Origin: Climacteris rufus
Taxonomy: Eukaryota; Chordata; Aves; Passeriformes; Climacteridae
Length of the DNA stretch: 64,000 nt
NCBI GenBank assembly: GCA_013398175.1
Contig: VZRZ01001922.1
Location: 935,242-999,241 of the forward strand
Direction of reading: 5' to 3'
Shown: in pieces, positions 47,201-59,220 of the stretch
Layout: each line of letters starts with the position of its first letter
Numbering within the stretch: position 1 is the first letter of the stretch
Made by a program: the position numbers and the translations under genes
The notes under the pieces: model-generated
What the model saw: only the letters and a program-made list of their open reading frames with translations
Told to the model about the DNA's origin: nothing
The model's database searches: none

Positions 47201-49444
47201 CTCCAGAGAAGCCACAAGGAGTAACACTAAGCTAACAGTGGCAGGAAAATATGCTGCATCTCTTTTTGAATTGCACAGCTGCAGCTCTGCATTTTTGAAG
47301 GTTTAGTACCTAGGGAATGAGAAATGTCAATATTACCATATAGTTTTCCTTGGGTGATACGAAATCCTCCAGCTGTCAGGTTAATTTAAAGCCAAAAAGG
47401 AAATCAAGTTTAATCACAATTTTGTGATCATTTTTGCCTCTCATAGGAAAAATTCCCCTGGCTATGCTAAAAAGATGTTAGATGTTTCAAGGACATTGAT
47501 TTGCTAGAGAAAAACTTGCATTCCTTGAGCTGAACATCTCCCTGAGCAAGCGAGGAGGGCATGTCCCAGGATCAGGAACCAGGATCTGCTTGAAATACAT
47601 ACATTCATTTCAAGTTTCTGTTTTAGACCAGGAAACTGCTCTTGGCTTTCTGGTGGCCTTCAGACAGGCTAATGAGCACCCTTGGGAAATGCATCTTTTG
47701 AAATCACCTGCAAGCCTAGAGGCAGTGATGCCGCCTAGAGCAGCACCTGCCTTGGGGTGCTAGAACCCCTCCAGAGGCACCATCACCCATCATTCCCACC
47801 ATGGCTTCTCCTTTGCAGCTGGTCTGGAGTCCTTGGGAAGAGCTTTCCATTCCCCATTCCCATTTGAAGGGGAGGGAAGATAGAGGAACAAGGAGATTTG
47901 AAACAGGGGAGGATGCTTGCCAGGGAAAGAGCCAGAAGAAATTCCAAGGAGGTGTGAGATTTAGAGGGCCAAAGACCCCATCCATCATTAGCAAGAGGAA
48001 TCCAGCACACCACTGCTCAGGAGGGGCAGAGCTATGAGTCTGCAGGGTGGAGGGCAAGGGAATGGAATGGACTGGAGAGGACATTGATTTTCTTAAAGGA
48101 AAAAGTGAGCAAGAATGACCTCAATGGAAAAATATTTTCTCTCTCTCTCCCTTTCTGTCTCACGGACAAATATAGCCCTACACGTTATGCAAAGGCAGTG
48201 TTCAAGCATGCTTGGAATGAGCAACTTGGGAGGCAAATTGCTACCACTTGTCTTTACCCTTGTTTTTTGGCTTTTATGTCTTCTTCTCTCTTTGTCTTCT
48301 CCCCTCCTGCGTGGTCCAGCCTTGACAGCTGCCACAAAGCCACCTCAGAGTGAGCCCCTGATTCGAGAGGACAGAGGGGTGCCTGGGGGGCAGCTGCCAC
48401 CAACCACAGTGAGAACCACCACTGGTCTTCACGCAATGACCCAAGAGGAAAAATTGATTGAACCAGGGCTGTGTGGGTTAAAGAAGGGAGAAATGGTTGG
48501 GTTGAGTACTGGAAAGGTCTTTCCAACAGCAAGGAAATGCTGGAGAGTAAGCAGGTCTTCCCAACAGTAAGGAATGCCTGGATATCTTGCCAACACCTAT
48601 CCCAGGGCATCCTTAGGAACCAGTTCAGCAACACCTGAGCAGAAAGGTACAGGCAAAGGCACAGGCACTTCTTTCCCCTGACAGACTCACTGCTCAGCAG
48701 TAGATTAGACCATTTTCTTTCTTCCTTGTTTCTGCAAAATTTCTTTCTGTTTCACTATGAACGTTGCAGAACACTTTTGCTGGGAGTCAAAAGGCTGCCA
48801 AGTGCCTTTAGCTGTTTCCATCATCTGCTGTTTCCCAGCCCCAGCCGTGTCTTCCTGGAGGCTGCAGCTCCGGTGGACCTGCTCAGCTTCAGTGGTTTCA
48901 CGGCTTCTTGTCCTCAGTTTGCTCCTCGACAGGAGCCAGCTCAGAGGGGCTGGAAGGGCCCACTCTGCCCCACAGCCAGTGCCAGCCCCAGCACACACCA
49001 GCATTCCATGGGGAGAGCAGCAGAGGAAACACCCAGGGGCCAGCAAGACTCCCATCCTGTGGTTACCCTGCTTGTGGGGCTGAAAATTTCAGCCTTCTGG
49101 TGAAACAGGAGGGATTGCTCAGAAAAAAATCCAAAGGCAGAGGTGAGTGGCTGCACACCCGTGGCTGCCCTAAGGAGAAGGAAGACCCATGCTTGAGTGC
49201 AAAGCAGAAATCCTGCCTTGAACTGTCAGCAGTAACCAAAACCTACCCTATTCTCCTCTAGGACTGATTGAAACAGCTCCTGAGCCTTGAACCCTCTGCA
49301 ACCAGACCTCGGGCTGAGCAAATCAGGACAACATTCTTGCTACCCTCCCCTGTCCCCATGGGCCCAGGACAGATGGATTTTGCAGCCCAGGGTCTCCCAG
49401 TACAGTGAGGCAGGGCTGGGAAGATCCAGAAATAAGTTGCCAAG
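44216..49444. other. Intergenic, no gene recognised
   Basis: 5.2 kb of unique sequence with minor simple repeats: T run 44650-44663, TG-rich 45291-45330, TTTTG repeats 46226-46250 and CT-rich 48140-48165. Overlapping open frames on both strands around 45500-46300, 47700-48100 and 48700-49260 cancel each other and show no protein family. Confidence 0.6.
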
Positions 49445-49622
49445 AGGCTCTACAAGAAAAGCGGAGAGGGATTTTTGACAAGGGTATGTAGTGATAGGAC
49501 AAGGGGGAATATCTTTAAACCGAAAGAGGATAGGTTTAGATTAGGTATTAGGAAGAAATTCTTCACTATGAGGGTGGTGAGGCACTGGAACATGTGGATA
49601 CCCCATCCCTGGAGGTGGTCAA
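49445..49622 (+). mobile_element. CR1 LINE fragment lacking its 3' end
   Basis: Contains AGCGGAGAGGGATTTTTGAC, AGGTTTAGATTAGGTATTAG and CCCCATCCCTGGAGGTGG in CR1 order, then stops abruptly. The final part that normally follows (to CCAACCCAAACC) is absent and an interrupted trinucleotide-like repeat begins. Confidence 0.9.
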
Positions 49623-49678
49623 GTAGCAATACCAGTATCAATAATAGCAATAATAACAGCAATAGCAATGGCAATGGC
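49623..49678. repeat. Interrupted AGCAAT/AATAAC repeat
   Basis: About 55 bp of imperfect CAATAG, AATAAC and AGCAAT units directly joined to the CR1 edge. An A-rich stretch follows at 49719-49749. Confidence 0.75.
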
Positions 49679-51408
49679 CCCCTTCCAAGTGCCAAAATAA
49701 TCCCCACGTTGTATTTATGAAAAAAAAAAAGAAAAAGAAAAAAGAAAAATGAAGAATTCAAATGTCTTCTTCAAACCCAAACTGTGAGATAGCTGGAAAC
49801 TGGCACTGATATCCTTAATCCTACCCCTCAGCTCAACCACTACGTGAAGGAGTCAGACAACACCTGCAGAGCTGTCTCTAGGACGTGTTGCCCCTCCCAA
49901 GAGGAAGTGGGAAGAAGCAGAAATGAAGGAGCTGTAGTCACCCCCATGAACAATGCCATGTCCAGCATGGACAGTGAGGGCTGATGGTCTGGCCATGCAG
50001 AGGTAAGAGCAGCCTTTGCCTGCCATTATCCCAGGTTTGCATTCCTGCTTTTCTTGAATGAGCATGGTGCTCAGAGGATGGAAGAGGTCTCCTCCACAAA
50101 GCTAGTTGTGTCTGATTTCCAGGCTCAATCAAATGGGACGAAACTAAAGCAAACAGATCAATCTGCAAACAAAGAGACTTTTCTCAGTGTTTCGTAAGCA
50201 AAAATATAAAAGGAACAATTCCATTCCTTAAAAAGAAACAACAAACAACCCTCAAATATCATCTGCCAGCACTGTTATTTCCACTCCTGGGAGGGAGTCA
50301 GACTGGTGCTGCTCACAGATTTTCTGTGAATGGGCTGGGAAGCAAAGCAATTAGGCAGAAGATAATAAGCCATTCACCCAAACACAACAGCCAGCAGAAG
50401 AGTGGTTGTAAACAAGTGAAGCTTTCTTACCTCCTTGCTGTTTCGAGCACTCAGTGGTTTTGTGATACACCCCCCCGGGCAGGTTTTGTGCCTGTTAAGA
50501 AGCAAAGATGAGGTGGTATTTGCTCACCTAAGGAATAATTTTTTGTGTTGCAGAATATTAAAAATACTAAAATTCTCCTAGATTCATGCAGAGTTTTTGT
50601 ACTTGTAGCCTGAAAGAATTGGTCTGATACTGGTGGCTGGCATCACACCTGTTTGTAAACCAATTTATGCTTCCAGTCCTTGCTGGTGCAATTCCTGCAT
50701 GACCTTAGCACTGTTAAGACAGAGGATAAGCTCCTCCTTGTGATGGCTCTGGTAAAACCGATCTTCATGCTAGTTCTTACCACAAATGCTCCCCAAACAG
50801 TGTGGTGGCAGCAGGTCCATGGTGGGAGGCAGAGGAGAAGTCAAGGTGGATCCTACCAGGACCCAAACCCTTCCTGGTGGCCCCGTGTTGGAGGCCTGCT
50901 GATGGCCAAGGCTGCATGAAAGCAGGGAAAGCTTCAGGAAGAGACCTGCCACTGCCAGCTTTGGCCAGAGAGGTGACATTCAGGCACAATGGCTGCAACT
51001 CCAAGGGATTCACAAACATTGGTACAACTTCCCAGGGGATAACAAGTCTGTTATGTCCTCTACCACTTTGTTCCCCTTTGTTTGAGGGTTTTGATGTAAA
51101 AGCTGCATTTTTCACAGAAATGCCACCTCTTTGGCAACAAAAAAGTTATGCTTGCTGAGAAGTCAGTTTTCAGCCAAAAATATTGCACTGGGGAGAAAAT
51201 ACTTCCATGTGAGCAATCCAACTATCCCTACCTGAGCCATATAGCCTTGGGCCTGGGGCAGCTGTGTGAGTGGATTGGAGGTACCACTCCACATGTATCC
51301 CTTCAAAAAAATTAGTTGACCAAATGGGACAAGACAGGGTGGGAAGAAAATAATAAATGCAGTGTTTTTAATATCCAAAAGAAAGAGATAACAAATCCAA
51401 AGGGAAAA
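49679..51408. other. Intergenic, no gene recognised
   Basis: Unique sequence. Open frames at 50770-51158 on both strands overlap and have no family features. Confidence 0.6.
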
Positions 51409-51433
51409 AAAACCAAACCAAACCAAACCAAAT

Positions 51434-51517
<84 letters not shown>
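51409..51517. repeat. CCAAA repeat followed by A46-CCC-A34 tract
   Basis: CCAAA units at about 51413-51432, then 46 A (51435-51480), CCC (51481-51483) and 34 A (51484-51517). The Lys-rich and Phe-rich open frames here come from composition only. Confidence 0.93.
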
Positions 51518-51519
<2 letters not shown>

Positions 51520-54120
51520 CAGAGTCAGGGAGAGAGAGACCTTCCATTTAGGAGTTGTTGGAAAGAGAACTGATGAGCAAGGGATGAGAGGAGGAAGGGC
51601 TGTGCTACCAAGGTGTGTGATACTGAAGAGGCTTTTTAAAAGCCTGCCACAACCTCTCCTAGGCACATGTCTTAAAAGACAACAGTAATTTTGTTTAGTT
51701 TGGCACTTCCACAGCACCTGACAAGCAGGCATCTAGAAAGGCTCATTGATTTTCGCCCCAAAAACACAGGTTTCACAGGAGGAAATTTCTGTGTAATGAT
51801 AATCCCTGAAAAATATCAAAAAAGCAGCCAGAAGGGGCTGCTTCAAGGCAAGAGTTAACTGTTTGACCACTAGGGCTGACTGCCTGGATGGCATCAGACC
51901 TGGGAACTGACATCCTCATGACCTGGATAAAAGTATCACCAAATTGGTATGCTCGTTTTTCAGGTTCTGTACAATTTACTGGCAAATAAATAAAGTCTTT
52001 GTTCAGGTATTTTTTTTTTCTTCTGTGAGCAAACACAGCATAAAACATGGTTCTGAGTGAAAAGCCTGAAGCCAAACAGTGATGGATTCCTTTTTACTAC
52101 CATCGATCATGTGGAAGAGCTGTTTGGAGACTGCTGTCCCTAAAAAACACCCCACATGTTTGAGAAGTGATGTATGCAGCCATTCCATCTGTCTTTGGGA
52201 TGATAAAAGCCTTCAGCTCAATCTCCTTACAGATTTCTTCATCTGCATCTCCTGGACCTGATGATGAGAAATCTGGGAAACAAATCTCTTCTGGCTCTTC
52301 TGAAACACTTCGTTGCAGATTTGGCAGTGCCATATTGATGAAACCTGACAGCAATATTTTTTCTTTATTATGATGTTATTTACTTATTTATTTATCATGA
52401 TTGGCCCTTCTGAGACTTTGGAATTATTGGGACATGCATGGATTTCCTGGCTGAGCCAGGGGACTTTTTCCACTTTACACTACCCCTCTCCCAAACCACT
52501 CTGGGCATTGTCTGCTCATGAAGGATGGCATGGATGGTATAATTTGCAGACTGCCCAGTCTTCTCATCCCATGTAGCACAAAGAGATACAGGCACAAGTC
52601 ATAAGCAGGAGGCCCTTATCTCCATCCTCCTCTCATCAAGGGCAAGTGGCTGACTGAGGTGGTCCTGGCCTCCCACAGGACTGCCCTCTCTCTCTTTGTT
52701 GCCCAGCTATTGCAGATTCTGGTCCATTAAGGGCTTGCTGTCCCTTCCCTCTTCCACACTGTCTCTTGTTGCTTCTCCCCTTGGGCCATATGTAGCATCA
52801 CCAGAAGTATTTCATCATCTTCCATTGATTCACAGAGGACAAGCAAAGGGCTAAGCAGGCAGAAATGGATAGTCCAAGAGATCTGGAAGGACTTGCTGAA
52901 TGATGTTGATTCCCCAACTCTAATTCAGCTTCCGCTTCTTTGAACTGTTGTTCTCCATTCCCAAATGACATTCCAGCTGATGTTCACCACAGGAGTCCAG
53001 ATGATTGAGAGCCCACCATGACCTTAGAATAGATGCCAGTCACAAAGCTCCCCATGTCAGCCTGGGGTTGGTTCTTTCTCACCCTTACCAGGATAATGGA
53101 GGAGTCTGAGGAGCTTTGCCTTTCTACAAAGCCTGTTCTGCCTAATTTGCACATGTGCTGACTGAAGCAGGGCCTTGGACACCTTCTCCAAGCACGTTGC
53201 CCTGGTTGTTTTGTGCCTGTAGCTCACAGGAGCTGCCTCCCCCCGACCTGCAGCAGAACAGAGCTGTCCAAAAGACAGAGGACTTTGTGCTATTTGAAAT
53301 AATGTCCTCCATTAAGGTCACTGGATATCAAAGCGCTAATTTTCTTCCCAAGTCTGAGGACCAGATTTTCCAAAGCAAGGAGAAGACTGATGCAACAACA
53401 GCTTCTTACAAGCTACCTCTAGCATCTTACCTGGGTCCTCATTGTCAGTGAACCAAGACTCATTTAGCAGACACCTGCTCTGGCATCTGTGGATCCTGAT
53501 TTGGCCATCACCAGAGCCTGAAGCCACAGCCATCACTGTAAAGACATTTTTCGGCTCAATATAAGGAAACACACCCTTAAGCAAGAAGGATGTTGCAGGT
53601 TTTGCCATTTCATGTTGTGTACAGAGATTTAGTGTACAGAGATCCAAACCATTCGTGAAAAAGGATTAGTCTTGCTGTACTGCAGATGACCCATGAAACA
53701 GCTAATGGGTCAGTCAGCTCTGCAGGTACCTGGTCTGCACAAAAATCAGGCCTGCAGCTTTCCCTATAGCACTGATGTGCTGTCATGCTGTGAAAAATTC
53801 AGACCTGTTTACAGCTGCTTCATGCCCAAAAATATTGTACCTTTGACAAGACTAATGCAAAAATCAAGAGCGATAGCTTGAGCCAAAATCACTTATAGGC
53901 ATCTTGTCTCCTCAAGCATGTATAACACAAAGCAGTTACAGTAAGTACAAGATTAAGTACTATCAAGACTCTGAAAACAAGCTGTGCACATTAGTGCCCC
54001 TGGGCATGACAGTGCCAGGGATGAGGGCTCTCAGAGGAGGTGATCTCGGTCTGTTCCCCTCTGTGCACACACAAAACAACGTCCTCATCATTCTGATGTC
54101 ATGGCACGTCCTGCAGATGA
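51518..54120. other. Intergenic, no gene recognised
   Basis: 2.6 kb of unique sequence. No transposon or exon could be supported. Confidence 0.6.
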
Positions 54121-54376
54121 AAAAACCCGACTAAGCCACCGCAAATCTCACAGACACATCAGAGGAGCGCAGCCAGCAGAGGAAGCCAGCACGCAGCTGA
54201 CATCAGCCTGCATCAGGTTGCTACGCGACCAGGAAATCTGCACGTGTTGCCATGACGATGTCACTTCATCATCATTCAGTGCACAGGCCAGGGGAGTGCA
54301 GAGAGTCCTCCCTGCGCACATTCCGGGACAGGAAAATGTGGGATCAAGCGGGAGCACGGCAGCGCGGTGGGCGGGG
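54121..54376. promoter_or_regulatory. CpG-enriched candidate promoter or enhancer
   Basis: I count 15 CpG in 256 bp, much denser than the flanks. Motifs include an E-box CACGTG (54241-54246), the CRE-like TGACGATGTCA (54253-54263), two RFX-like half-sites (GTTGCTACGCGAC at 54217-54229 and GTTGCCATGAC at 54246-54256), and a GC box GGGCGGGG (54369-54376). No TATA box or defined transcript seen; direction unknown. Confidence 0.4.
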
Positions 54377-54875
54377 TGCTGCAGTCAGAGCCTCTCACTC
54401 AGGCAAAGCACTCAGGGCTGCTGGGAGATGTCTTTAACCTTTTCCTCTTAATACTTTGTGGTTCAGCATTTTCCTCTGGCGTTTCTCCATGTCTGGTATC
54501 TGTGACAGCCACGGACAGCATACAGATGGGCAACCCACTCTGTGTGAGGTGGCAGCACCCTCCTGCCTCACCACTGCCAGCGAATGGCAGCAGCCAGGGG
54601 AACTCGAAAGGGAGAGTAAACACTCCATCTGGGAAGAGAGGGAGCTGCTGGTGTGTCACTGACAACACATGATGCTTCATAAGCTCTCACAGCAATAGTG
54701 TGACTGCGACTGTGTATGATGCTCATGGTGAATAGAACAAAAAAAAATAAGGTGATAATGTTAAAGACAAATGGAACGCCACAAAATACCAGCCACACTT
54801 ACCCAGGAAGGATGAGCAAGCTGGAGCTTGTCTAGGTAACCTCAGTTTACATCACTGCCTAGATTTGTTTTGGGA

Positions 54876-54922
54876 TCTTTAAGGTCACTTCCAACCCAAA
54901 CCATTCTATGCTTTTATGATCC
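54876..54922 (+). mobile_element. Short CR1 3'-end fragment
   Basis: GATCTTTAAGGTCACTTCC, CAACCCAAACCATTCTATG and a degenerate tail match the last about 45 bp of CR1. The rest of the element is not recognisable upstream. Confidence 0.8.
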
Positions 54923-57900
54923 TGCAGTGTGGAGCTCTTCAGAAATGGAAGAGAAGAAAAGGCTTTGACTGGAAAGGAGGCACATTTTGAACCAGGCCTC
55001 AGTGTTGAGCCCACAGGTCAGCAAAAGCCAACACCATCAACCACAGTGCGGCACAAAGAAAGGGATGCTAGGGAACACAGTCTCTGGCCCACTATGGAAA
55101 ATAACCACTGTGGCCATCAACCACCTGTACTGCCTTCTCCACACTCACCTTCTGCCACGCGAACCACTGCTCATTTGCAAAAGCCAGCATCAGCTGCTAG
55201 TCCCTCAAGCACTGCAAATTATAGAGAGGTTTTAGAGAAAAGACTCTTCCCAGGCAGGTGCAGGTCTTCCCAGGTTCTGGCCCCAAAGACACTGCAAGGG
55301 ATCACAACTGGTTTGTGCCCACCAAGCAGATGAAATGACAGATGATCTCAAGCCATCAGGTGAGGAATTCACAGCTGACATCAGCCCAGCCCAGCCAGAT
55401 AAAACATAATGGCGGAGAGGGAGAAGTCCTAGATGAAGACACAACTGGAGAGAAGGATAAACAAGTCACTCTGAAGAGCTGAACAAAAACAAGATTGCAG
55501 CCCACTGTGATGGCAGAAGCTGGTGTTGAACACTATGGGAAGTGCTCTCTGCACACTGGGCTGCAAGGGAGAAGGTCAGCCCTGAGTTGGTGGTGGTTGG
55601 GCTGGGACAGTCTGATGGTTCCTCTCTGCAATGTCTGTCACCTCACTGGGATTGCTGGATTGATTTCAAGACTGACTTTTCTGGTTTGAGCAACAACAAG
55701 CCCTTTTCCTGCTTCTTCTCAAACAATGTCTAGGCACAGCTGCATCCAGTATCAACTCTGCCAGATTAATAACCAGAAACTGGACATGCAGGAGCTTCCT
55801 ATGAACTCAGCGGTGAAGGCTGCCTGTGTGCCTCCAGGAACCCTGCCAGCCTCCTGCCTGCCTGCTCTGGCTGCCTGTGCCTGGGACCAACTCGTCAGAC
55901 TCAACAGGACTCATTAAAGAGGCTTTTCGGCCAGGTTTGGACAACAGGCACATTTCCTTCTCTAAATGCCAAGTATCTGCTCCAGGTTGAAGAGCTGGAG
56001 TGCTGAGAGCAGAAACAAAATACTCTGTTTCATATACTCTGAATCCCAATCCTGCTCATTGCTACTCTTATCCCAGAGCAAGGTGTCCTGGCAATGAAAT
56101 ATCAGTTCCAGCCCTTGCTCTGTCAGTATGTATTTTGCTTGGGTACCCAGCAAAATGCTAGTTCTTTTCCTTTCCCTTTTTTTTAATTTAAGCTTGCAAT
56201 GCCAGCCTATGTGGTAAACACATTCATAGGAACAACAGTAAGAAAATCAAAAAATTCAGATCATTTGCCAGTCTGTTCATGCTTGGAGCAGCACCCAGGG
56301 TTTGGGTTTGAAAATAACCTTTACATTTCATTTCATAACTGCTATCAAAATCCTATCTGAACCCTAATGCAATTATTTTTTCTCCTTTTGCTTTCCGCAT
56401 GCATCAAGTCTGAGGGAGGAATGACAAAATATTGTCATTATGTGTCCTTCCTGTCTCTGTACAACTCTTTGTAATTTAGCTGGTGTTTGACTCAGCCCTT
56501 TGAAAGAGCAGAACGTAACACCACACAGCCATGCAGCTCCTTTCTCAGTGAAGGGAAGGAAAATTGCTGGCATCACACAAAAGATTCTGTATTTTGCTTT
56601 CCATGTATGTTTTCTCCTTTGTGCTCTGCGCTTTTCAAAATTACCACACTTGCCCAACCAACACAGATCTATTTTCTTTCCATTTCCTTCTTCTTCTCTT
56701 TTGTTCCCAAGGGAGGTTGTTTTTGTATTTCCATTGGACACCTCCTGTGACTGACTGCGAGCGGAGGAAAGTGTTTGTGCCTCATGTGTGCCCCAAACAT
56801 CAAGTTCCACATTTGATCCACAGAGTCACAGTTGTGGCACTCTTGCCCTTTTCTTTAGGGAAAGGTAATGCTGTTCCTGCTTGGCACCTGTGAGGAAACA
56901 TGAGGAAAAGCCCCTCTTGTTTCAAGCCTAACACTGAGATCAGGGCTATGCTAGGGCAACACAGGCTATACCCACAATGATCCTGAGAGTGATTTTATCT
57001 CATTTCTTGTTTTACAGTCACAACACAGATCGAAAAATAGTCAGTGGACCTATTGGAAGAATTGTTTGGTTTCTACATGAGGCCAGGTAGGAGCTGGTCA
57101 GAGCAAAGGTCTGCACAGCCTGTTACCTGATAAGAGGCTATTAGGGGAAGAATAAAATTAGTGCAAAACCACGAGGGTTCTTGCTCACAAACCCGACACA
57201 TCTCCAGCAGCATATTGTTGAGGAGCTTGGCACCAGAGATGTTTTTGGGGCCTCCAAAGGGTCTTCTTCTGTCAGTGTGCCTGCTCTTCCCCTGGACTCC
57301 TAGGATAAGGCTTGTGCTGCCATCAGGCACTCCCCTGCTTTTTTTCTCACCATGACAGGACCCAGCTCATCGTTGCTGTGGCCCCACAAAGGCAAGCGAT
57401 GCACAGAGTAAACCTCCTGTTGGAGGGACATGGGGTGAGCCTCCCCACACATGACTGCTGCCACTGCCCCCCTCCCCATCTCCTGCATCCCCACCCACGC
57501 AGGATGCCTTCCTGGTCCCAAAGCAGTGCCAGAATGGAGTGGTAGCTATCTATTTCTTTGCCATTCAGGTCCCAGGTCCTCAAGTGAGCAACAAAATGGT
57601 AACTGTGGGACAGTGGGCAGGGGCGTGGGGAGGGAGTCACAGCAATGGCTTTCAACAGCTGGCAGGGAGTAAAAATAGCTCTGCTGGTGCATGGCTATAA
57701 AAAGGTTTATATGCACTTTGAAGGAGAAAATTGACTCCATTACTGTCAAGTGGCTCAGTGCTTTCAGTGCTGTGTCTGGACCCTTCTGATTCTCAAGGAA
57801 ATTGTTTTTGTGCTCCTTTAGCAGAGCTATGCAACCCATGTGCTCAGGCACCTGCTCTTCACACCACTGCCTTCCCTGTGCCCACTGGACCTGGGGAATG

Positions 57901-58925
57901 CAGGAATAGCTGCATCCAAGGTCTCCAATTTTCCCTTGGTCCTGCTAATGCTTTCCCAGCTACTTTTGAGCCCATGGTCCCTCCTTACATAGAATCTCCT
58001 CTGTGTCAGATGGCGAGAGTGTCTTTTGCTTGTGCTGTGCTGGATTTCTGAGTGCAGATCTCCCTGGCTGGCAGCAAAGTGCACTCATAACAACCATCGC
58101 TGGGTTCTGGCATTATGTCCTCAGCAGAGATCCTCCTCCTCACCTCCTTCCCACACTGTGGCCCAAGGAATGCTATCCTCAACTCCTGTGAAATTTGAGA
58201 GATGTGAGATTCATGGCTCTTTGGGACTGTGCCCATGCTCCCAGCTGGGACCAGTGGTACCATGCACCATTTTGCTGCGGAAACACCAGCCTGGGTGAGG
58301 ACCCTGACACTGACTGTGCTGTAGGGTTGTGAGTTCCATGGTGCTTTTGCCAATCCTGAAGCATCCACTTCTCTGATGAGCTGTGGGCACATCAGCAGGT
58401 GCCACCTCTCTCCAGCAAGCCCACACACACCCATGGCAGCCCTGTGTGGGGATTGCTATTGCTGGACCTGGACATCCGTGAGACAGAAAAGAAAAATCTT
58501 TAACAGAATTTGACAGATTGGATTTGGGATTGGGGGTTCAGCTTCCAAGGACATTGGTTAGAGTTACAGGGGTTAATTGCTGTGGAGAATTTGGCCAGGT
58601 GTTCAAGTCTCACATGAAAGCCCAGAGTTTGAAGTGACTTTTGGCTTTGAAATACCCTGTGTGTTGGCCACTTCTGCCTCAGTAAATGACTTGTTTTGTT
58701 ACAGTCACACATGTTTTAGACACATGTGCCATTCTGGCACACCCTCACTCCCTGTAGGAAACCCATCTGCTGACTTTCCCCTCCATGGGCACAGCCTATC
58801 AAACTGCTAACGGGGCAAGCCGCTAATGGCTGATGGAGAATGAAGTTTACATCTTCATTTCGGAGCAGCAGCCCCAGCAAGCAGATGTAGCCAAGTGACG
58901 CTGACATTTAAAGCAACTCCCGAGA
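54923..58925. other. Intergenic, no supported gene
   Basis: 4 kb of unique sequence. One segment, 57018-57086, has exon-like splice borders (described in the findings). No transposon recognised. Confidence 0.55.
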
Positions 58926-59220
58926 TTACATTATGGAGATTATATTTAATATGGATGGCCAAATCTTTCAAACAAAATCAATGTTCTTTTACTTAATAAT
59001 ACCCTTGCCACATCTTAATGAAGGCTCCTCCAGCCCAAGGCCCTATTTTTCTGCCGTCATTTCGTTGCGTGACATCGCTGACTGCATCAGATGGTGCATA
59101 ATGCTATTTTCATCCCTTTCTATTGGATTTTATGCGTTCCCATCCTTGATTTGTCAATTGCCGGATCAATTAATCAAGGGACTCTTAGGGGAGAAACATT
59201 TTTATTACTGAGAAGGAAGG
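58926..59220. other. Candidate conserved non-coding element
   Basis: AT-rich block with retained CpGs (GCCGTCATTTCGTTGCGTG) and dense homeodomain-like cores (TTAATGAAG, ATCAATTAATCAAG at 59165-59178). It looks like deeply conserved developmental enhancers in style. A 92-codon plus-strand frame (58933-59211) runs through it without splice or family support. Conservation is an inference from texture only. Confidence 0.3.

Noticed and set aside
51316..51732. Lys-rich and Phe-rich open frames
   Set aside because: Produced by A homopolymers on one strand and T on the other.
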